Below, piece after piece: positions 59,958-64,000 of a stretch of 64,000 nt of DNA (positions within the stretch are counted from its first letter, which is position 1; every line of letters begins with the position of its first letter). Origin of the DNA: Halovenus halobia (GTDB lineage: Archaea > Halobacteriota > Halobacteria > Halobacteriales > Haloarculaceae). Location of the stretch: the NCBI RefSeq assembly GCF_051414135.1, contig NZ_JBLKOA010000005.1:62001-126000 (forward strand), given 5' to 3'. Made by a program: the position numbers and the translations under genes. Under the pieces are notes generated by a model. That model searched no databases and was not told the DNA's origin. It was given only the letters and a program-made list of their open reading frames with translations.

Positions 59958-61817
59958 TCACTCGCTCGCCAACTGACCATCGAACTGACTGCTGGCTTCC
60001 ATGGATACGCCGGTTACCTCGAAGCGCGCTCCGCCCGCGTCGCTCTCGGTAGCGTCGATCTCCCAGCCGTGTCCCCCGACAATCTCTTGGACGATAGCGA
60101 GGCCGAGCCCAGTTCCGTCGGGATTCGTCGTGTGTCCGTGCTCGAAGATGTCGTCGTGGTCCTCGGACGGGAGCCCGGCGCCGTCGTCTTCGATGTAGAA
60201 GCCGCCGGTGTCGAGCGGGCCGACTCGAACCGTCAGCCTGCCTGCGTCGCCAGCGTGGTCGATGCTGTCTTCCTGAGCCCCCGAAGGAGGGCTCGTGGAG
60301 CCATGCTCCACGGCGTTTCTGATGAGATTCTCGAAGACGGTCAATAGTCTGTCCTCGTCTGCCTCCAACTCGGCGTCGGCGACCACGTCAAGCACGGCGT
60401 CGTCGGTCTCGACGGTCTCCCAGGCTCGCTCGGCGACCGCTTCCAGCGACACACGCTCGACTTCGGTAACCGCCTTGCCCTCCCGAGCAAGGATGAGTGC
60501 ATCCTCGATGATATCCTCCATCCGTTCGTGTGCGGACCGGACCGTTTCGAGTCGCTCCACGTCAACCTCGACTGTGTCGGCATCGTCATCGGCGCGTGCG
60601 TACGGGAGTTCGAGGTTGCCATCTGCGACGTTGAGTGGATTCCGGAGGTCGTGGCTGACGATGCTCGCGAACTGGTCGAGGCGTTCGTTCTGGTGTTCGA
60701 GTTGCTGTTCGGTCGTCTTCTGGTCGGTGATGTCGTGCAACAACATGACGAACCCCGCGGGCGTCCTGCTCGCGTCTGTCAGTTCGGTTATCTGGACGTC
60801 GTAACACCGGTCTCCTCGAGGACTCTCGGCCCAAACCTGGTCACGCAGTTCTCGGAGCGACTCATCGCCCCAGATGACAGGCCGAAGTTCTTCGCCGCCG
60901 CTGGTCAGGTCTCTTCGGGTAATTTCGTCGATGAACTGTCCGATTGGGCGCTCTGTCCCGAACATGGTCTTCGCCGTCGTGTTGATGTCCACGACGCGGC
61001 CGTCGGTATCGAGCACGACAATCCCGTTGTCGACTTCCTGGACGATAGCGTCCCGTGCCAAGGGCAGGACGTTTCCGGACCCGGAGCTGACCACCGACAG
61101 CAGCCGTTCGAGTGGAATCAGTCGAGCGGCAGTGATACTCATTGTCGTAACCATCGTTCCGAGTCCGACGACCAGGTACGTCAGCGCGAAGAACGTCCAG
61201 TACGGAAACGGACTCACGCCGAGTGCTCTCGGAATCGTGACGCCGGTCATCAGCACGACCATCACCAGAAAGACGAGACTGAATTTCCTGTAGACGTTTC
61301 GCGACCGCGAGACCTGCAGCACGAGCAGTGAGACGTACACCGTAATCAACCCGTAGCCGACCAGCAGTAACGCGAACAGCGCCGGGCCGAACTCGACGTC
61401 GAGCACGGCGAACGACCCGCTGCTGTCCAGCGTCGGGTTCACCAGCAGCAACTCGTGGATAGGATTCGTGATGCTCAAGATGAACATTGCGGCCGGGTAC
61501 GCGGCCAGCGCAACGAGTCGTCGTCGGGTGAGTTGCTCACCTCGGCCGGTAAACTGCAGTGTGAACCCCAACATCGTCACGATGACGAGCCCGATGCAGG
61601 GAACAAACAGTCTGTACCACAGTAGAATCAGGTCGCGAGTAGTCGTAGACACCATCAGGAGGTTGAACAGCACCCACAACAGCACCGAGAGCTGCAGGGC
61701 GACACTCCACGTCTCAACGGGGCTGTCTCGCTGACGCCAGGTGAGTCCAGTACCGACGGCTGCGAGAACCAGTGCCGCGACCAGCGGAATCGTATACGGT
61801 GTGTACTGCAGCCCCAT
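59958..61817 (-). CDS. Sensor histidine kinase with 7TM N terminus and PAS
   Basis: ATG 61817 gives 619 residues; earlier in-frame codons are antisense shadow. Residues 1-~220 are seven hydrophobic segments, a histidine-kinase N-terminal 7TM module. A PAS domain follows (AIVQEVDNGIVVLDTDGRVVDINTTAKTMFG), then HisKA with H-box FASIVSHDLRNPLNVADGN, and HATPase with FENLIRNAVEHGS, DDGAGLPSEDH and GTGLGLAIVQEIVGGHG. The ligand is unknown. No response regulator is adjacent, so the partner is elsewhere. Convergent with the HTTM gene, 1 bp apart. Confidence 0.92.
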   Translation of the reverse strand: MGLQYTPYTIPLVAALVLAAVGTGLTWRQRDSPVETWSVALQLSVLLWVLFNLLMVSTTTRDLILLWYRLFVPCIGLVIVTMLGFTLQFTGRGEQLTRRRLVALAAYPAAMFILSITNPIHELLLVNPTLDSSGSFAVLDVEFGPALFALLLVGYGLITVYVSLLVLQVSRSRNVYRKFSLVFLVMVVLMTGVTIPRALGVSPFPYWTFFALTYLVVGLGTMVTTMSITAARLIPLERLLSVVSSGSGNVLPLARDAIVQEVDNGIVVLDTDGRVVDINTTAKTMFGTERPIGQFIDEITRRDLTSGGEELRPVIWGDESLRELRDQVWAESPRGDRCYDVQITELTDASRTPAGFVMLLHDITDQKTTEQQLEHQNERLDQFASIVSHDLRNPLNVADGNLELPYARADDDADTVEVDVERLETVRSAHERMEDIIEDALILAREGKAVTEVERVSLEAVAERAWETVETDDAVLDVVADAELEADEDRLLTVFENLIRNAVEHGSTSPPSGAQEDSIDHAGDAGRLTVRVGPLDTGGFYIEDDGAGLPSEDHDDIFEHGHTTNPDGTGLGLAIVQEIVGGHGWEIDATESDAGGARFEVTGVSMEASSQFDGQLASE

Positions 61818-61953
61818 TGTTGCTCCCCACGTCGCCCGCGTTCTGCTGTGATTGTCCTGCAGGCGTCGTTCGTCTAACTCGACACGCCACTGTAAAAACT
61901 CACCTCCACGGTATTCAACGCTGATAATAGCGGGTCGTACCGCGAGCGGACAG

Positions 61954-63264
61954 TTACTCCTCGTCGACGACTTCCAGGCCGCGGTTGTTGACCGCACCGG
62001 GGTCGAGGCCAACCTCTTCGAGGAACTTCTTGTATTCGCGTTCGCACTGTTCGGCGTCTTTCTGTCGGTCGGAGGCGTGGTCACAGAGTTGCAGCAAGTC
62101 CTCTGGCACGTCGTTCGAGTGGACAATCCAGTGGTTGATCAGGTCCGAGAGCCGCCGGATTGGCGAGGTGAAGTGCCCGTAAATCTCGAAGTTCAGGGCG
62201 TGGTGGCCGCCGAAGGGGTCGTTCATGTACTTCGCGCGGGGCATCACCTTCATCACCGCCCACTGAATCTTGTCGAGTTGGCGCTGTGGCGCTTCCTCGA
62301 GCGTGGCGTTGACGGCTTTCCGCGGGTCGTCCCACGCCTCGCCGGGCACCGAGACGCCATCGAGTTCCTGAATCTCTCTCAGCGCGTCGTTCCACTCGTC
62401 GGGGCTTGGCTGTGGGTGGACGCGGTACATTGCCTCGACACCGCGGTCCCACATCAGTTCGTGGGTAACTGCCTTGTTCGCCTTGAGCATACACTCCTCG
62501 ATGATGGTGTGTGCCCGGTCGCGGCGCGGGTTGAGCACCAGTGAGCCGTCCTCTTTGCGCTGTTCGTGCATCCGGTCGGCCAGTTCCCAGACCAGTTCGG
62601 TCTTCTCTGCAAGGTCAACCTCGGCGTCTTCGAGGAACTCCCCGGCAGCGTCGGGGTCGTCGAGAATCTCCTCACACTGGCTGTAGGTCAGTCGTGCATC
62701 GCTGCGGATGACAGATTTGTAGATGTCGATGGTCTCGTAGCCAAGCGTCTCCTTGTCGAGGTGCATCTCGACGGTGTGTGCGAGTCGGTCCTCGTGAGCA
62801 ACCAGTGAGCAGACCGTTTCGGCCAGCACCGGCGGCAGCATGTGCACGGTATGCGCCGGGAGATAGATGGTGTTCGCGCGGCGGCGTGCCTCGTCCCACA
62901 TCTCCGTGTCAGGCGTAACGTAGTGGCTCACGTCGGCGATGTGGACCCAGAGCACGAACTCGTCGTCGCGCTCTTCGATCGAGATGGCGTCGTCGAAGTC
63001 CTGTGCGTCGATTGGGTCGGTCGTCCACGTCGTCATCTCACGCAGGTCTTCGCGCTCGCCAATCTCGTCTTCAATCTCTGCCTGTACGTCTTCAGTCCGG
63101 GCTTCTGCCTCTTCCATCACCGATGGCGGGAACTCGTAGGGCATCTCGAATTTCTCGAACAACTCTTCGCGCTTGTTTTCGAGATGTCGGGCCATCTCCT
63201 CGTCGATTTCGACAGGGCCCTGCCCCTCGGCAGTGCCGGCTTCGGCCTGCTCAGACTCGGTCAT
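61954..63264 (-). CDS. rnr: Ribonuclease R-like RNB exonuclease
   Basis: A 436-residue 3'-5' exoribonuclease with a single RNB domain and no cold-shock or S1 domains, the haloarchaeal form. TTDPIDAQDFDDAISIEERDD contains the four catalytic Asp of RNase II/R. ANTIYLPAHTVHMLPPVL, ARLTYSQCEEIL, AMYRVHPQP and YGHFTSPIRRLSDLINHW are typical. Halophilic archaea lack the exosome, and this enzyme is reported essential in Haloferax. It is upstream of the histidine kinase on the same strand with 136 bp between. Confidence 0.95.
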   Translation of the reverse strand: MTESEQAEAGTAEGQGPVEIDEEMARHLENKREELFEKFEMPYEFPPSVMEEAEARTEDVQAEIEDEIGEREDLREMTTWTTDPIDAQDFDDAISIEERDDEFVLWVHIADVSHYVTPDTEMWDEARRRANTIYLPAHTVHMLPPVLAETVCSLVAHEDRLAHTVEMHLDKETLGYETIDIYKSVIRSDARLTYSQCEEILDDPDAAGEFLEDAEVDLAEKTELVWELADRMHEQRKEDGSLVLNPRRDRAHTIIEECMLKANKAVTHELMWDRGVEAMYRVHPQPSPDEWNDALREIQELDGVSVPGEAWDDPRKAVNATLEEAPQRQLDKIQWAVMKVMPRAKYMNDPFGGHHALNFEIYGHFTSPIRRLSDLINHWIVHSNDVPEDLLQLCDHASDRQKDAEQCEREYKKFLEEVGLDPGAVNNRGLEVVDEE

Positions 63265-63372
63265 ACCCCCGGCTACGGCCGACCGGTAATTAGAGGTGTC
63301 GCTGACACATCACGGGTCAGGAGACGCCGACCCGACTCAGTGGGCCCTGACCTGTTCACATGTACCAGACCG

Positions 63373-63696
63373 TCAGAAGAACACGTCACCGAGCAACCGG
63401 TTGCTGTCGTTTTCGGCATCGTCGCCACAATTCTGTCGTGCTGCGAGGATCCGCTCGTAGTTTTCGACTACTTGCTGGCGCTGCTGGTCTTTCTGTTCGA
63501 GTCGGTGTCGAAGCGTCGCAATCTCCTGTCTCAGCAGCGTGTTTTCGGCTTCAAGTTCCTCGACCGTTTCCGTGAGGTGGTCCCGTCGTGCTTCGAGACG
63601 GTCGAGTTCAGCGGCGGAGACCAGACGGACGAGTTGCTCTTCGCTGTGACCCGACACTCCTTCACCGTCGCTCAACTGTTCGGAGGAGTCTGACAT
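63373..63696 (-). CDS. Small coiled-coil protein
   Basis: ATG 63696 gives 107 residues. The central part (AELDRLEARRDHLTETVEELEAENTLLRQEIATLRHRLEQKDQQ) is a continuous heptad coiled coil with leucine-zipper-like Leu spacing. A short acidic tail ends in NRLLGDVFF. There is no DNA-binding or membrane segment. Likely a dimer; role unknown. It lies 108 bp before the RNase R gene on the same strand. Confidence 0.72.
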   Translation of the reverse strand: MSDSSEQLSDGEGVSGHSEEQLVRLVSAAELDRLEARRDHLTETVEELEAENTLLRQEIATLRHRLEQKDQQRQQVVENYERILAARQNCGDDAENDSNRLLGDVFF

Positions 63697-63776
63697 ACAA
63701 TGCCGAGTCACGCCTACTGGAGCGACACGTAAAAATTGCCGTCAGTCAGTTGTCAGACGAGCCTCTCTCGGCGGGT

Positions 63777-64000
63777 TCAGGCCTCGCCGTGCCACTCCGC
63801 GAGGAACTGCTCGAAGAAGGTTTCCAGAAACGCCTCGCGCTGGGCCGCGAGTTCGCGGGCTGGCTCGGTGTGTAACTCCTCGCGCAACCTGAGCAGTTTG
63901 TCCTCGAAGTGATACAGTTGGGAGTACTCATCGCCGTCGGGGTCGAACAGCGGCGTTCCGTGCACTCCGCCGAAGGCAAAGGTCCGTGCAATCCCGACTG
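63777..64000 (-). CDS. C-terminal part of an HD-type phosphohydrolase (partial)
   Basis: The frame enters from the right edge and ends at 63777. The visible ~74 residues, including GIARTFAFGGVHGTPLFDPDG, LYHFEDKLLRLREELHTEPAREL and EAFLETFFEQFLAEWHGE, match the conserved end of YedJ/YpgQ-type HD hydrolases, where the helix after the phosphate-site His ends in QFL-EW. The catalytic HD motif itself would lie beyond the window. Probable nucleotide phosphohydrolase. Confidence 0.6.
   Translation of the reverse strand, partial: VGIARTFAFGGVHGTPLFDPDGDEYSQLYHFEDKLLRLREELHTEPARELAAQREAFLETFFEQFLAEWHGEA

Noticed and set aside
1..64000. tRNA, rRNA, transposase, integrase and replication-origin signals
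   Set aside because: Scanned intergenic regions by eye; no T-loop motif with matching acceptor ends, no DDE/tyrosine recombinase protein and no orc1/cdc6 gene were seen.

Overview
The window is haloarchaeal chromosome (class Halobacteria). The translated proteins are strongly acidic and the coding regions are GC-rich. Many genes have a TATA box about 25-30 nt before the start codon and little or no leader. Exported proteins carry twin-arginine signals with a lipobox. Marker families agree: CetZ tubulins, HTH_10 regulators, HVO_2922/DUF1508 domains, an S-layer protein with a PGF-CTERM tail beside archaeosortase A, ribosomal protein L15e, diphthine synthase and the haloarchaeal RNase R. I do not commit to a genus. 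No rRNA, tRNA, CRISPR array, transposase or integrase was recognised.

Layout. 1-5.7 kb: 5' part of sufB, a small winged-helix regulator, a tandem pair of cetZ genes and glycerol kinase. 5.8-8.9 kb: a two-component module (REC-kinase hybrid, CheY-like regulator, divergent membrane histidine kinase). 8.9-14 kb: a multidrug efflux cluster (MATE, TetR, MFS, MATE) with a perfect 20-bp palindrome at the tetR start. 14.27-14.67 kb: a gene-free, highly palindromic multi-stem element. 14.7-20.2 kb: a matrixin-like lipoprotein protease, a membrane protein with five DUF1508 repeats, a K+ channel with an RCK domain and a TctA-like membrane protein.

20.2-31.3 kb looks like an accessory island. It is AT-richer, with long gaps, tiny membrane ORFs, lipoproteins, an RND exporter, two HTH_10 regulators and an FAD oxidoreductase. 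It is bracketed by the 3' end of the TctA gene (20154-20195) and a diverged 14-codon copy of that 3' end (31235-31276). This points to insertion or rearrangement at the gene's 3' end.

31.3-37.3 kb: a lipoprotein and a complete urease operon on the minus strand, ureB-C-A-G-D-E-F in transcription order, headed by a 52-residue membrane protein. 37.5-42.3 kb: family-4 uracil-DNA glycosylase, hisH, two coupled TrkA_C membrane proteins and an AI-2E family permease. 42.3-48.2 kb: the cell-surface locus. It has a long upstream region, a TATA box, a 34-codon leader ORF ending 3 nt before the S-layer start, the 1388-residue S-layer glycoprotein, and the ArtA enzyme that processes its C-terminal tail. 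48.2-54.4 kb: housekeeping genes (dphB, gdh, gcvT-gcvH, DUF302, zinc ribbon, rpl15e, Rdx-like). 54.5-64 kb: multicopper oxidase, DJ-1/PfpI protein, ABC exporter with an HTTM-family protein, 7TM histidine kinase, RNase R, a coiled-coil protein and the 3' end of an HD-type hydrolase.

The clearest functional units are urease assembly, drug efflux with its repressor, and the S-layer/archaeosortase pair. The least explained features are the composite palindrome at 14.3 kb, the duplicated gene tail bracketing the island, and the S-layer leader ORF.
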